From CAYPFY01 sp964410105 (lineage in GTDB: Bacteria > Bacteroidota > Ignavibacteria > UBA10030 > SZUA-254), in assembly GCA_964410105.1 (NCBI GenBank), contig CAYPFY010000008.1, positions 1 through 64,000 of the forward strand: a stretch of DNA of 64,000 nucleotides, in the 5' to 3' direction. This document shows, piece after piece, positions 52,632 to 63,500 of the stretch (position 1 is the first letter of the stretch; every line of letters starts with the position of its first letter). The notes below the pieces were generated by a model. It made no database searches. It was given only the letters and a program-made list of their open reading frames with translations, and was not told the origin of the DNA. The position numbers and the translations under genes are program-made.

Positions 52632-55325
52632 TCATTTCTGCGGGAGCAGACCGGTCCAGTTGAGCGTAACCGCAATCGGCAGCACGTTCGTTGCCAGGGC
52701 GGGAACATTGGCAAGGATTCTCTTGCCGTCCCTGGAGACAGCGTACCGATTGGGCGCATTGGCTCTGTCCACATCTATGGTAAAAAGAGCCTTTGGAACC
52801 CCCTGAACAAACGAACCGGGCGAGGTCGTGACCTCAACGGCCATCAGCATCTTGTTCAAGGCGGCGTAGTAGATCTCTTTCCCGTTCTTGCTCCACTGTG
52901 GCGCGCCGCCGCCGCTGACAGACACCTGCCATTTCCCGCCGGTGGCGGGGAAGGATTGCACATAAACCTCCGACCGACCTGATTCATCGGACTCATAGAC
53001 TATCCATTTCCCGTCGGGAGAGAATTTTGCATTCTCCTCATTCGCGTCCGAGGAAGCAAACGGGAACGGATGTCTGTGGCCGTAGAGGGGGAGCACCCAG
53101 AGATCCGAGTTGCCGCCGCCCGATGCATCCTGATTGTAAATGATAAACCGTCCGTCGGCGGACCAGTCGCAGGGATAATTGTGCCGGGTGGCGTCCAACA
53201 CAAGCTCCTCGTTTCCGGCACCCGAGGCAATTCTATTATGGATCTTGCTCACTCCATCGATATTCGAATCAAAAATAACCGAGTCGCCGTCAGGCGACCA
53301 CACGGGGTCATCTTCGAGAGATGCTTTAAAAGTGAGGCGCGATTCGGTGGATCGGAGAAGATCCAGGATCCAGAGATCATGATTTCCGGTCTGGTCGACT
53401 CGCCGAAAGGCGACGCGTTTCTCGTCCGGGGAGAGGGCGAAATCAAATATCTGCCCCGGCTGCGTGACGGACTGGAGACGTTTCCCGGCCCGGTCATACC
53501 AGGTCAGCTGGCGATCGCTGATCCCGGTCCCGGATTCGAGCGCAAGAGTGCCCGACCCTGAACATGAGAAGTGGCCGAGCGAATACGAAACATCCACACC
53601 CACGTTATCTGCGACGGGAAAAGGGTCACCGCGGACCTGTCCCGTCGATGCATCAAAGGACTGGGCCAGAAGTGTAAACTCGCGGATGAAGAGCAGAAAA
53701 CCGGGAGGAGCGTAAATGGCGTTCGCTTTTGAGGGAAGGATGAGAGTAGCCCCCGGCGAGTCAAACGATCCGAGATAAACGCCCGATTTTTCCGTCGACC
53801 CCCGGCGGAGGTAAATAAAATGCTTACCATCGGGGAGGCAGCACGGCCAGCGGTGAGAATCCTCTTTGAGTGAGGAGTCGAGGTAGGTTATCTGCGATAC
53901 TGCACCGCCCGAGGCGGAGACCCGGAAAATCCCCGACGCATAGCCGGGGGCAAAAACTATCGTGCCAGCCGCGCTCCAGCTCGCGCCGCGGCCGTTCGCC
54001 GCATCGCAAATTGATTGAACGGGACCCCCGTTGATGTCTATCTTTTTGAGTTTGCCCGTTGAGAAGAACCCGATCGTCCTGCTATCGGGGCTCCAGAAGG
54101 GAAAAAGGGGGTCCTCTGTCCCCGCGAGCGGCTGAATGGCCAGGGATGAGAGATACCGGATCCAGATCCGGTATCTTCCTGTAGAATCACTGGCAACGAA
54201 CGCGACCTTTTCGCCGTCGGGAGACACCGCGGGCGACTGTTTACCGAACGTCCCATTGGCGGGCATGGAAATTGTGAAGCGAACGACGGACCGGTTATCG
54301 GCGGGCCGGTACAGCAGATCAAACGCCAGCACAGCGGCAAGCGTGAGAATAGAAACACCGGCAATGAGCCACGGGACTCGATTCCGTGCGAACCCTGTAC
54401 GGGGGGAATCGCTGGGAACATCCTGGCGGGGTGAAGCAATCCTGGACTGCACGGGCCGGGCACCCGTAATGCGGCTCATCCTCTCCCTGCTTGACTCGCG
54501 CTTGAAGCGCTTCAAATCCTTGGAAATCTCCGCCGCCGACTGATACCGCTCTGATGGCTCCTTCTCCAGGCACTCGAGAACGATGCGATCCAGCTCGGGA
54601 TCGATATCGGGCTTGAGAGCTGACATCGGGACCGCATCGACGTTCACGATCTCGTAAAGCTGGGCGGTCTCATGGACTCCGCGGAAAGGCAGCTGGCCGG
54701 TAAAAAACTCATACAGCAGGACCCCAAAGGAGAAAATATCCGAACGATGGTCGGCGTCGTGACCCTGGACCTGTTCCGGGGACATATAACCGGCCGTTCC
54801 GAGCGTGCTCCCCTCTTTCGTCAGACGATTAATCTTGCTCGAAGAACTACGGATCTTTGCGAGGCCGAAATCCATGATCTGCACGATACCATCCTTGCGG
54901 ATCATAATATTTTCGGGCTTAATATCGCGGTGGACGATCCCCTTCTCGTGGGCAACCGCGAGGCCGTCGGCGATCTGTATGCCCACTTCGAGAGCCTGTT
55001 TCAGTGAGAGCGAAGACTTCCGGTCCTGCAGCGTCTGTCCGTCGACGAACTCCATCGCAATGAACATCTGCCCTTCGAATTCGTCGATATCGAAAATCGT
55101 GCAGATATTCGGGTGATTAAGCGACGACGCTGCACGGGCCTCCTGGACGAACCGGGCTTTATCGTCTTCGGAGCCGGAGAGATGGGCGGGGAGAAATTTA
55201 AGGGCAACGGTCCGGTCGAGCTTGGAGTCGTGCGCCTTATAGACGACGCCCATGCCTCCTTCGCCGAGTTTTTGGATAATCCTGTAATGCGAGATTTTCT
55301 GCCCGTCAGATAGCATTTCCATCAA
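52632..55325 (-). CDS. Membrane Ser/Thr protein kinase with extracytoplasmic TolB-like propeller
   Basis: An 897-residue PknB-type kinase. Kinase domain 14-275: G-E-G-G-M-G-V-V-Y-K (glycine loop), A-L-K (Lys 43), H-R-D-I-K-P-E-N (132-139), D-F-G (152-154), S-P-E-Q. A basic linker and one membrane helix (about 318-339) follow, then ~540 residues of PD40/TolB-like blades with S-P-D-G-E-K-V-A-F and W-S-P-D-G motifs. The propeller lies outside the cytoplasm and could sense a ligand; the layout is common in Acidobacteria and Ignavibacteria. Divergent from the TonB-receptor gene, ~200 bases apart. Confidence 0.93.
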   Translation of the reverse strand: MMEMLSDGQKISHYRIIQKLGEGGMGVVYKAHDSKLDRTVALKFLPAHLSGSEDDKARFVQEARAASSLNHPNICTIFDIDEFEGQMFIAMEFVDGQTLQDRKSSLSLKQALEVGIQIADGLAVAHEKGIVHRDIKPENIMIRKDGIVQIMDFGLAKIRSSSSKINRLTKEGSTLGTAGYMSPEQVQGHDADHRSDIFSFGVLLYEFFTGQLPFRGVHETAQLYEIVNVDAVPMSALKPDIDPELDRIVLECLEKEPSERYQSAAEISKDLKRFKRESSRERMSRITGARPVQSRIASPRQDVPSDSPRTGFARNRVPWLIAGVSILTLAAVLAFDLLYRPADNRSVVRFTISMPANGTFGKQSPAVSPDGEKVAFVASDSTGRYRIWIRYLSSLAIQPLAGTEDPLFPFWSPDSRTIGFFSTGKLKKIDINGGPVQSICDAANGRGASWSAAGTIVFAPGYASGIFRVSASGGAVSQITYLDSSLKEDSHRWPCCLPDGKHFIYLRRGSTEKSGVYLGSFDSPGATLILPSKANAIYAPPGFLLFIREFTLLAQSFDASTGQVRGDPFPVADNVGVDVSYSLGHFSCSGSGTLALESGTGISDRQLTWYDRAGKRLQSVTQPGQIFDFALSPDEKRVAFRRVDQTGNHDLWILDLLRSTESRLTFKASLEDDPVWSPDGDSVIFDSNIDGVSKIHNRIASGAGNEELVLDATRHNYPCDWSADGRFIIYNQDASGGGNSDLWVLPLYGHRHPFPFASSDANEENAKFSPDGKWIVYESDESGRSEVYVQSFPATGGKWQVSVSGGGAPQWSKNGKEIYYAALNKMLMAVEVTTSPGSFVQGVPKALFTIDVDRANAPNRYAVSRDGKRILANVPALATNVLPIAVTLNWTGLLPQK

Positions 55326-55526
55326 AATAGTTCACTGAAGGTACCCAGAAAAGCCCGAAGTTCCAAGCTGAAATCGTCGGACAAGCGGGGCTGGCCGTCC
55401 TATGGGGGGGAAAGCCCTGTTGAGAATATTTTACAGTGCTGTTGAGCAATCCGCCGCAACGAGAATTTCGTATATTGGGAAACTGATTCACCGCCGCCAG
55501 CATTCCACACTGACGAACCACACGCC

Positions 55527-57821
55527 TTGACGGGGTTGCCAAAAATCCCCGATTTCAGCCGCAGAGCCTCTTGGGCTCTGGCAGCTATACTCTTCGGGAC
55601 CTGCCAGGTCATGGGTCAGCCCACGGGCAGGATCACAGGCCGGGTAATTGACAAAGCAACCCATTCCCCCATAATCTTTGCCAACCTGGTCATAGACGGA
55701 ACAACCATCGGAACCTCCTCGCAGATTGATGGATCGTTTGTCATCCCGAGAGTCTTCCCGGGAAAGCAGTCCGTCATCGTGAGCGTCATCGGCTATTCAC
55801 GCATTTCGCGGGAAGTCCTGGTTGAGAGCGGCAAGACCGCGATCGTCGAGATCCAGATGGAAGAATCGCCCGTGGCCACACCGGAAGTGACAGTAAGGGC
55901 GGACGTACCGGTATCTGCCGCCTCGTCGGCCATGATCCAAGCGCTGGACTTTCAACTCCGGCCCCGGCTGTCGACGCAGGATCTTCTCCGGCTGGTGCCC
56001 GGTCTCTTCATCGCTCAGCACGCCGGCGGAGGAAAGGCCGAGCAGATCTTCCTCAGGGGTTTTGATGCGGACCACGGAACGGATGTGAATATTTCCGTGG
56101 ACGGGATCCCCGTCAACATGGTCAGTCACGGCCATGGGCAGGGATATGCCGACCTGCACTTCGTCATACCGGAAGTATTGCGGGGACTGGAAGTGTACAA
56201 GGGTCCCTACCGCACGCAGATCGGAGATTTTGGAACTGCGGGCGCTGTAAAATTCAACACCCTTGACGATATCGATCAAAATTCACTCAGCGTCGAGGGG
56301 GGATCATTCGGGCTCGTCCGTCTTGTGGGAATCGGCCGTCTCCCGATCGGGTCCGACATGACGAACGCGTATCTCGCGGGGGAAATCCTGCACAACGACA
56401 GTTACTTTGACCGCAAGCAGGATTTCAGACGCTACAATCTGTTCGGCAAAATGATCGCCCGGATCGATCAGCAGCAAGCCATCACACTCTGGACATCGGG
56501 ATTCAGTTCACGGTGGAATGCATCCGGACAGATCCCGGAGCGCGCGGTTGCGCAGGCCATCATATCCCGCTACGGCTCGATCGACCCATCGGAAGGCGGA
56601 GAAACCAACAGGCAGAACATCAACCTGGAATACTCCAATGTCGGGCGCGAGTCAAAATTCCTCGCACAGACTTTTGCCTCGCGCTACCATTTCCAGCTTT
56701 TTTCCGACTTCACTTTTTTCAAGAACGACCCTGTGAATGGGGATGAGATCGAACAGGATGACGATCGGACCATACTCGGCGGTCGACTCGAGTATTCTCT
56801 GAATTTCCTCAGGAACAACCCGGCCGCGAGCACCCTTGTGGGTGCGGCCGTCCGGACCGACGGGATCACAAATCAGCTCTGGCATGTAACGCAGCGCCGT
56901 CGCCTCGACAACAGGGCAAACGCAGATATACGCGAAACCGCGATCGCCTTTTACATCCAGCAGGACTACCTGTTCTCGCCGGTCGTGAGACTTCAGCTGG
57001 GACTCCGGAATGACAACTTCATTTTCGACCTCGCTGACAGACTCAATCCCGGAACGCCGAAAGATTTATCGGGCAGAGTCACCCAGAGCCTACTCAGTCC
57101 GAAGGCGAATGTCACTATTTCTCCATCGTCCTCGCTTGATCTCTTCGTGAATTTCGGGACCGGATTCCATTCGAACGACGCCCGCGGCGTCGTTGCTCAA
57201 CGGTCGCAGACGACCCTTCCGCGGGCGGTCGGTGCAGAGCTCGGAGCCCGTTACACCGCCGGCGCCCGGTTCTCCACAGGGATTGCGTTATGGGGGTTGG
57301 ATTTGGAGCACGAGTTTGTCTATTCAGGAGATGGCGGAGGGACGGAGGAGCAGGGTGCCACGCGGAGGATCGGGATGGATATCGACACCCGACTCCAGTT
57401 ATGCGCGTGGCTGTGGGGGGATATCGATCTGACCGTCTCGCGCGGGCGCTTCAGGGATCTGCCGGAGGGTGAAAATTACATTCCCCTTGCGCCGACATTC
57501 ACGACCACGGGAGGGCTGACTTTTCGCTGGGCAGGCGGCATGGAGGGCAACATCCGGTATCGACACATCGGGCGCCGCGCTGCGAATGATGCGAACACAG
57601 TCACGGCTAAGGGATACACAATAATCGACGCGGGGATTGCCTACCGGCTAGATGTATATCGCCTCTCGATCACGGCCGAGAATCTCTTCAATGCCGAATG
57701 GAATGAAGCTCAGTTCGAGACGGAATCCCAGCTACGCGGAGAGGCACATCCCACATCGGAGCTCCACTTCACCCCCGGAACCCCCCTGAGCCTACGGGCA
57801 AAGATAGAATTCGGCTTCTAG
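55527..57821 (+). CDS. TonB-dependent receptor with CarboxypepD-like N-terminal domain
   Basis: A 764-residue outer membrane receptor. A TTG at 55527 gives an N-terminal signal (A-L-A-A-I-L-F-G-T-C-Q-V-M-G-Q); other TTGs nearby are possible. Residues ~32-115 form a carboxypeptidase-regulatory-like domain (G-R-I-T-G-R-V-I-D, I-D-G-S-F). The plug follows (L-R-G-F-D-A-D-H-G-T-D-V, then H-G-H-G-Q-G-Y-A-D-L-H) and the rest is a 22-strand barrel ending in K-I-E-F-G-F. The His-rich plug loop is a feature of one receptor subfamily; the ligand is unknown. No SusD partner is adjacent. The YncE-like gene lies convergent, 60 bases downstream. Confidence 0.9.
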   Translation: MTGLPKIPDFSRRASWALAAILFGTCQVMGQPTGRITGRVIDKATHSPIIFANLVIDGTTIGTSSQIDGSFVIPRVFPGKQSVIVSVIGYSRISREVLVESGKTAIVEIQMEESPVATPEVTVRADVPVSAASSAMIQALDFQLRPRLSTQDLLRLVPGLFIAQHAGGGKAEQIFLRGFDADHGTDVNISVDGIPVNMVSHGHGQGYADLHFVIPEVLRGLEVYKGPYRTQIGDFGTAGAVKFNTLDDIDQNSLSVEGGSFGLVRLVGIGRLPIGSDMTNAYLAGEILHNDSYFDRKQDFRRYNLFGKMIARIDQQQAITLWTSGFSSRWNASGQIPERAVAQAIISRYGSIDPSEGGETNRQNINLEYSNVGRESKFLAQTFASRYHFQLFSDFTFFKNDPVNGDEIEQDDDRTILGGRLEYSLNFLRNNPAASTLVGAAVRTDGITNQLWHVTQRRRLDNRANADIRETAIAFYIQQDYLFSPVVRLQLGLRNDNFIFDLADRLNPGTPKDLSGRVTQSLLSPKANVTISPSSSLDLFVNFGTGFHSNDARGVVAQRSQTTLPRAVGAELGARYTAGARFSTGIALWGLDLEHEFVYSGDGGGTEEQGATRRIGMDIDTRLQLCAWLWGDIDLTVSRGRFRDLPEGENYIPLAPTFTTTGGLTFRWAGGMEGNIRYRHIGRRAANDANTVTAKGYTIIDAGIAYRLDVYRLSITAENLFNAEWNEAQFETESQLRGEAHPTSELHFTPGTPLSLRAKIEFGF

Positions 57822-57883
57822 TAAGCCTTCGTTTTGCCGCGTTCCCCTGGAGGGGACATGAGCTGGAGTCCTTCAGACAATAG

Positions 57884-58915
57884 TCAGTGCGTTATAACGT
57901 ACAGGAAAGCTCCTGTGACGGGACCCCGGGGCCTGCGGCCTGATGCATCGGGCTTCGCGTCGGCCGGCGGGGGACCGTATGTTGGCTGAAACAGATAGGC
58001 GACATGTTTGGTCGTGTCCACCGAAATAGTCTTCGCGCCGCGCGCCGTTGTCACGGTGGCGACCACGGAATACTTATCGGGCGAATCCTCATGAACGACA
58101 GTCACGCTGCTGTCCCTGCCTGCCGGTATATAGATCAACTTTTCGGCCGGATCCCAGCCCAGCGCGTCCACGCCATCCCCATTCTTGATCGTGGCGACAA
58201 TCTTTCCTGTTGATGCGTCGAGGACGGCCGACATTTTTCCGCATCCCGTAAAAATCCGGTCCGTCGCGCGATCGTAAGCGATGCCGGTGGGTCCGTCCAA
58301 CGAATCGAGCGGCCACGACGCCAACGCCTTCATTGCCTTGGCATCGACCACCTGGATCGTATTCTTCCGTTCATTATTCACGAAAAGTTTGCCTTTACCG
58401 TCGCTGGCTGCACCTTCCGGTGCATCATCCTCCAGGACCGCCTGGCCGGTAATTTCTCCGGTCGCGGGGTCAAGCGCCGTTGCGGTGCCGGGCTTGCTGT
58501 GATTGGTCAGAATGACATGGTTGGTAAAATCATCGTACATGATGCCATCCTGGCCCCCCACCGGAATTTTTGTCTTTTTCACCACCTCAAGCGTCTTCAA
58601 ATCGAACATTGCCACGGTTGAATCCCCGCGGCATGTTATGAACCCATGATTCGACGCGGGAGCCAGTGCAATTCCGTGGTTGCCGGGCATCCCGGGGATA
58701 TCACCGAGAACAGTGCCCTTAACACCGTCGACAACCATCACATGTGACCCTCGGGAGACAAATATCCTGCCGGTGCCTGGTTCGGCTGTGAGATAATCGG
58801 TGCCGCCGTCACCGCCGATACTAAATTTCTGGACCTTGAATGTCTGCGCCTCGGAGATACCTGCCAGACCGGCAAGAACAATAATTACTGCAGCCTGAAA
58901 TACAAAACGCGTCAT
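57884..58915 (-). CDS. YncE-family secreted beta-propeller
   Basis: A 343-residue protein from the ATG at 58915 (GAGGAGC upstream), with a signal peptide (I-I-V-L-A-G-L-A-G-I-S-E-A-Q). It has repeated blades of the YncE/seven-bladed propeller type: V-S-R-G-S-H-V-M-V-V-D, A-L-A-P-A-S-N-H-G-F-I-T, G-I-A-Y-D-R-A-T-D-R-I-F. Such proteins are periplasmic and bind unknown ligands. It faces the TonB receptor convergently; a shared role is only a guess. Confidence 0.85.
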   Translation of the reverse strand: MTRFVFQAAVIIVLAGLAGISEAQTFKVQKFSIGGDGGTDYLTAEPGTGRIFVSRGSHVMVVDGVKGTVLGDIPGMPGNHGIALAPASNHGFITCRGDSTVAMFDLKTLEVVKKTKIPVGGQDGIMYDDFTNHVILTNHSKPGTATALDPATGEITGQAVLEDDAPEGAASDGKGKLFVNNERKNTIQVVDAKAMKALASWPLDSLDGPTGIAYDRATDRIFTGCGKMSAVLDASTGKIVATIKNGDGVDALGWDPAEKLIYIPAGRDSSVTVVHEDSPDKYSVVATVTTARGAKTISVDTTKHVAYLFQPTYGPPPADAKPDASGRRPRGPVTGAFLYVITH

Positions 58916-59141
58916 GGGAAGCTCCTCAGAATTGTTAGAAAACCCAACAAACTTAATGATTTCGCCGTTCAATCTCAATTCACGGCAGCCCGATCAAAGA
59001 AACAGCATCATCGCATGGGCCCGGATGAGTCGGAGAGTATCGAATCGAGGTCTTTCCTCAAGGACGACGGGGTGGATGGCTGGAAATGCGTAAAGAAGGG
59101 GGGATTAGCCTGAACCGTCTAGATCAGCCGGTTCGGCTCGA

Positions 59142-60383
59142 TCAGGCGGGCACTAAAACAGTGCTGCGGACGGCCTGTGCTCTCTCAAGAAGCTTATCCG
59201 AATTCCGCGGCAACGATGGAGGGCACCTCCGGCTCAGGCTCCCGCGTATTTCCCGCAGATACGCCAGCCGAACCGGCGATTGACGATCCAGAGAGCGGAG
59301 AAATTCTTCGTCGAAAAGCCCGTCGTGCATTGCGACCGCCTCAAAAATAAGCAACCGGCAGCTCCGATCAATCAATTCGTGCAGACGCCGCTCGGGCGGA
59401 GTCACCCCGGATTTATGCGGAACAATTTCACTGAGAAATGCAATAAGCCGGCTCACGAAATGGCCGAGTGATCCTCTGACCGCGAGGAGGCCCGCGACGG
59501 TTTGCTGATTGTGAGAAAAATCCTCCTCGACATCCTGCAGATCATCTATCAACTGCAGCAAGACGCCGAACCGAAAGAAAAACCTCGAAACCTCTGCTGA
59601 AAGATCGCCGGCCACGAGGTAACCGTCGGCGAGAACGGAGGTCCCCCCTTTTTCGATACTGATATCGAGCAGCCGCGTAGGCGAGAGGACGGCGCCACCG
59701 CACTGATCGACCGATCTCATCTGTGCCCTGTGAATTGCCAGAACACTCTCGAACACCCCGGGATAATCCCGGCGGTCGAATTCCCCTTCGATCATTCGGA
59801 CGAGACTGTCAATTTTCTGTTCATGGTCGTTGCGGATTTCGCAGGGAAAGCCGCCCAGGCGGAGGTGGAGCCAGTCATTGGCAGATTTTTTAAGCGAAAC
59901 ATCAACATCGTCGGAGTCGAGATAATTATCGGTATAGGGATAGAGGGCGCTGTAGGCGAAAATCGACGGGGTGAGCCGGACTTTTTTGTCAAAATACATT
60001 TGAAACGAATGCATGATAAGCGCGTTTCGCGACGCTTGATACACGGCCTCATCGCTTATAGAAGGATCAAAGTCCTCCGCCTGGCGGATAAACTCATCCA
60101 GGACGCCGGAAAATTCCGTTTGGAGGGAATCATCGATCGGGCAGTCAAAGGAATGAAGGAGCTCAACAACGGCCCGTTGAATCCGGCTCCTGACATCGGT
60201 CCTTCTGACGGATTCTCGCCCAATATCTGGACTGTTGAGGTCGGCCTCCCGCATCAGCCGGTCGACTTCGGCCTCCCGTTCCGATTGTTCACGGACAGAA
60301 AAGCGGGATTCAGGCGGGGAAAAATAGGGGGCGTGCCACAGCGCGAGAGAATCCGCCCTCAGCGATTCGATTGAGAGGCGCAC
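59142..60383 (-). CDS. Class I isoprenoid-synthase-fold protein, divergent
   Basis: A 413-residue soluble helical protein with two acidic motifs placed as in class I terpenoid/prenyl synthases: Y-T-D-N-Y-L-D-S-D-D (Asp 152, 156, 158, 159) and L-Q-L-I-D-D-L-Q-D-V-E-E-D (Asp 280, 281, 284). The spacing (about 128 residues) and the helical context around each fit the isoprenoid synthase fold. It is not an ordinary chain-elongation enzyme: the G-K-R-x-R-P motif is missing, and the N-terminal 130 residues are family-unlike. It could be a terpene cyclase, a squalene/phytoene-type condensing enzyme, or an inactive relative. Single gene, no pathway neighbours. Confidence 0.65.
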   Translation of the reverse strand: MRLSIESLRADSLALWHAPYFSPPESRFSVREQSEREAEVDRLMREADLNSPDIGRESVRRTDVRSRIQRAVVELLHSFDCPIDDSLQTEFSGVLDEFIRQAEDFDPSISDEAVYQASRNALIMHSFQMYFDKKVRLTPSIFAYSALYPYTDNYLDSDDVDVSLKKSANDWLHLRLGGFPCEIRNDHEQKIDSLVRMIEGEFDRRDYPGVFESVLAIHRAQMRSVDQCGGAVLSPTRLLDISIEKGGTSVLADGYLVAGDLSAEVSRFFFRFGVLLQLIDDLQDVEEDFSHNQQTVAGLLAVRGSLGHFVSRLIAFLSEIVPHKSGVTPPERRLHELIDRSCRLLIFEAVAMHDGLFDEEFLRSLDRQSPVRLAYLREIRGSLSRRCPPSLPRNSDKLLERAQAVRSTVLVPA

Positions 60384-60481
60384 TTTTTAACCGAGATTTC
60401 CCGGGAATCCACAGCGCTGCATATCAAGAATTTACGCCGCCGAGGGGCAAAAGTTGCGGCGCAATCCGTCACGCATAAAAA

Positions 60482-60516
60482 AACCCCGGTCGACTGCGAG
60501 AGAGTCGACCGGGGTT
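60482..60516 (-). terminator. Strong intrinsic terminator of the PKD-repeat gene
   Basis: Perfect 14-bp stem (AACCCCGGTCGACT and its complement) with a 7-base loop, followed on the minus strand by a run of T residues (TTTTTTT at 60474-60483). It ends the large minus-strand gene 22 bases upstream. Confidence 0.85.
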
Positions 60517-60537
60517 CGTGTTCGGCGCGGGGGAGGC

Positions 60538-63500
60538 TTACTTCATGAGCACCATCTTACGCATTGCATGATACGTCTGTGGCGGTTCTCCGTCCACGTC
60601 GCCGATAGACTGTGCCGTCAGGTGGTAGAAGTAGACACCCGACGACAGGCGGCCGGCGTCGAATTCAACCTCATCCGTACCCTCCTCCATCAACTGGTGA
60701 TCGGCGAGAGTTGCGACCCGTTGACCGAGAACATTATAGATCGTGAGGGTCACGTATGCCTGTTGAGGCAGCGTGAACCGGATCTGAGTCGACGGATTGA
60801 ACGGATTCGGATAATTCTGCTCGAGCGAGAACGCATCCGGCGTTGTTGGGACCGGGCGATCGGGGATTGTCCTCGGGACGATCCCGCTCTCCTGAACCAG
60901 AGTGGGCACATCGGAGAGAGCCCTGGCGCCTGCGAGGTGGAGTTTAGAGCCTACCATCCAGCTCAGCGTATCATCGCCGTCGAACGGGAGCGGCTTGGAG
61001 AACGAGGAGTTCAGGCTATCGAGAATAGCGTTGATATCCTGATATTCCTGATACGACACGCCGTCCCACTTCGTGAGCATCGAGTCAGCCAGATCGGCGA
61101 TCATGCTCACCGTATACTCCTGACCCGCGGTGAACCAGGGCGAGCTGGAGCCTGTGGCGGGCAGATAAACCAGTTCGCCGAATCCCGGGGGTGTCTTCCC
61201 GTACTCGCTGGCCAGGATATTGATCTTGAGAGCCAGCAGATTGGCGACGAACACGTTATCATGCTTATTCGCCGGAACCGACTTCTGACGCTTGAGAATG
61301 ATCTTATGGTTCACGTCGAAGTCGAGCCCGCGGGGCGGACCGTTGTGTGTGAAGCCCTTCGTATAGAACGTCTTGAAAACGTCACCCTGCTTGAGCGGAT
61401 AGACGTAGGCCCGGATCTTGCCGGCGACCTGCCGGTCCTGGAGACCCGCGATAAGCTTACCGCCCTGCCGCAGCATCTCATCGATAACGTTGGCAGTATT
61501 CGGCATTTTCACCGGTTTCCCTCGCCCTGGCCGTTTGACCGGCGTCGCCTGATCCAGCTGCGCCAATTGACCGGCGGTGAACGTGCGGAACTTCACCGTC
61601 GTATCGGGTGCTGGCACGTTGAGGATAAGCACCGTCGAGCCGGCGTTTTCATCTGTCAGCTGGACGACCACCGAGTCGCCCTGATCCGACCGGAGCGTAT
61701 CGTTCACATAGATCCGGTCGAACTTATAGTTGCCCAGATGCTTGCGGACGATTGAATACCAGCCGTGGCGGCAGGAGTCGGGGAAGGGATTCACATTAGG
61801 AGCGATGAACCCTTCGAAGACGGGCACGAACGGAGCGGCCAGATCCTGCTGGTAAGAAATCCTCACCGGGTACGGCTCGCACTGCGGCAGAACGACATCG
61901 GGCGACAGCACCTGGACCGGGGAGATGCCGACGGTATCGAGTGTCACCCAGATCTGCAGGCACTTGAACTTATTGCCAAAGTCAAGGCCCATCAGAGTCG
62001 TGCTATCGCCGACGTGCACGTGGTAGAACGGCGGGTTAATGGGCCATGTCTGTGCCCAGCCCGGCCTATGCTCCTCGACGATGCAGTAATCGCCCGCGCA
62101 GAGATTATGGAAGCAATAGAACCCGGACGAGTCGGTATAGGTACAGGCTATGGTATCCTTCGTCGGATAGTGATCCACGTTGCATTTTACCAGACAGATC
62201 TTCCAGTGCGGAATCCCATATTCCGTCCCGTAGTTGAACTTATGATTCCCGTTAAGATCGTTCCACTTCCGGCCGCAGATGGTCGAATGGCAGTTGCTGT
62301 CGCAATTCTTCAGCGACAGATTATACACATTCGACGTATCGGTGCAGAACGTCGGGCCGGGCCCGGTAAGAATCAACGAATACAATCCGCTGCCGACGGG
62401 CGTGAGTGTATCATTCACCCCATTGGCGGGTGAAATTGGATTCCCATTGAAAAGCCACTGATACGTATAGTATCCGGGATACGGCCCTATCGGCCCGGGG
62501 ATCTTTACCGTATCGCAGAGGAGATCGCATCCGAACGGGAACAGGCTGAAATCCGGATCCGGGGCGAGAGTCACGGTAATGCTCGAGGTACTCGAGCATC
62601 CGTTCGGGGCGGTATGCGTCACAGAATACACTCCTCCTGTTGACACCGTGATACTCTGCGTGGTAGCGCCCGTGCTCCAGAGATTGTTCGTTGGATACGA
62701 GCTCGTCAGCATCACCGACCCGCCCTTACAGAAGATCGTCGGGCCGCTCGGTGTAATCACTGGCGGGGGCGGCGTGTTGAACACATGCACGGCAAAGGGA
62801 GCGGAGGTCGCCTGGCACCCCGTCGAATCCTTCACCGTCACGATGAACGTGAAGAGGCCGGGCGAATTGAAGATCACGGTGATCTGCTGAGTCGTATCGC
62901 CCGTCGACCACATATAGCTGTAACCAGCGCCTGTCGGGGCCGAGAGAGTCAGCGAATTACCCAGGCCGCAGATCGTCGCGTTGCCATTAGCGGTGATTGT
63001 GGCGGGGGGCGACGGATTCACGGTAACCACGACGGCGGGAGTCGTACAGGTACATCCGTTGGCGCCGGTGACGATCACCGTATAGTTACCTGGGAGCGAC
63101 GCGTAATATGTCTGAGCCGTAGCGCCTGGGATCGGCACACCTCCCAGCTGCCACAGCCAGGCGATGCCTGTCGAGGCCGTCAGCAGCACCGAATCTCCTG
63201 CGCAGAAGGGCGGGGGATTCGTCGGTGCGATCGAGCAGCCCACGGGGGGAGCCAGGATCGTGATGGAATGAGTCGTCGTCGACGTACAGCCGTTCACGTC
63301 GGTCACGGTCAGCGACACCGTATAGGGACCCGGGGTCGTCCAGGCATGGGAGGTCGTCCCCAGGGCCGACGTTGCGCCGTCTCCGAAATTCCAGGCATAG
63401 GTGAATGCGCTCGGCGACGTCATCGAGACCGTCGTGCCCGCGCACGCCGTTGACGGCAGAGTGAACGCCGAGGATGGCGGCGGTGCTATCACGACATTCC

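Noticed and set aside
60454..61755. 433-codon plus-strand open frame
   Set aside because: It is antisense to the PKD-repeat gene and has a low-complexity Arg/Leu/Glu-rich composition typical of a shadow frame in GC-rich DNA.
62785..63453. 222-codon plus-strand open frame
   Set aside because: Antisense to the PKD repeats; Arg/Gly-rich with no protein-like pattern.
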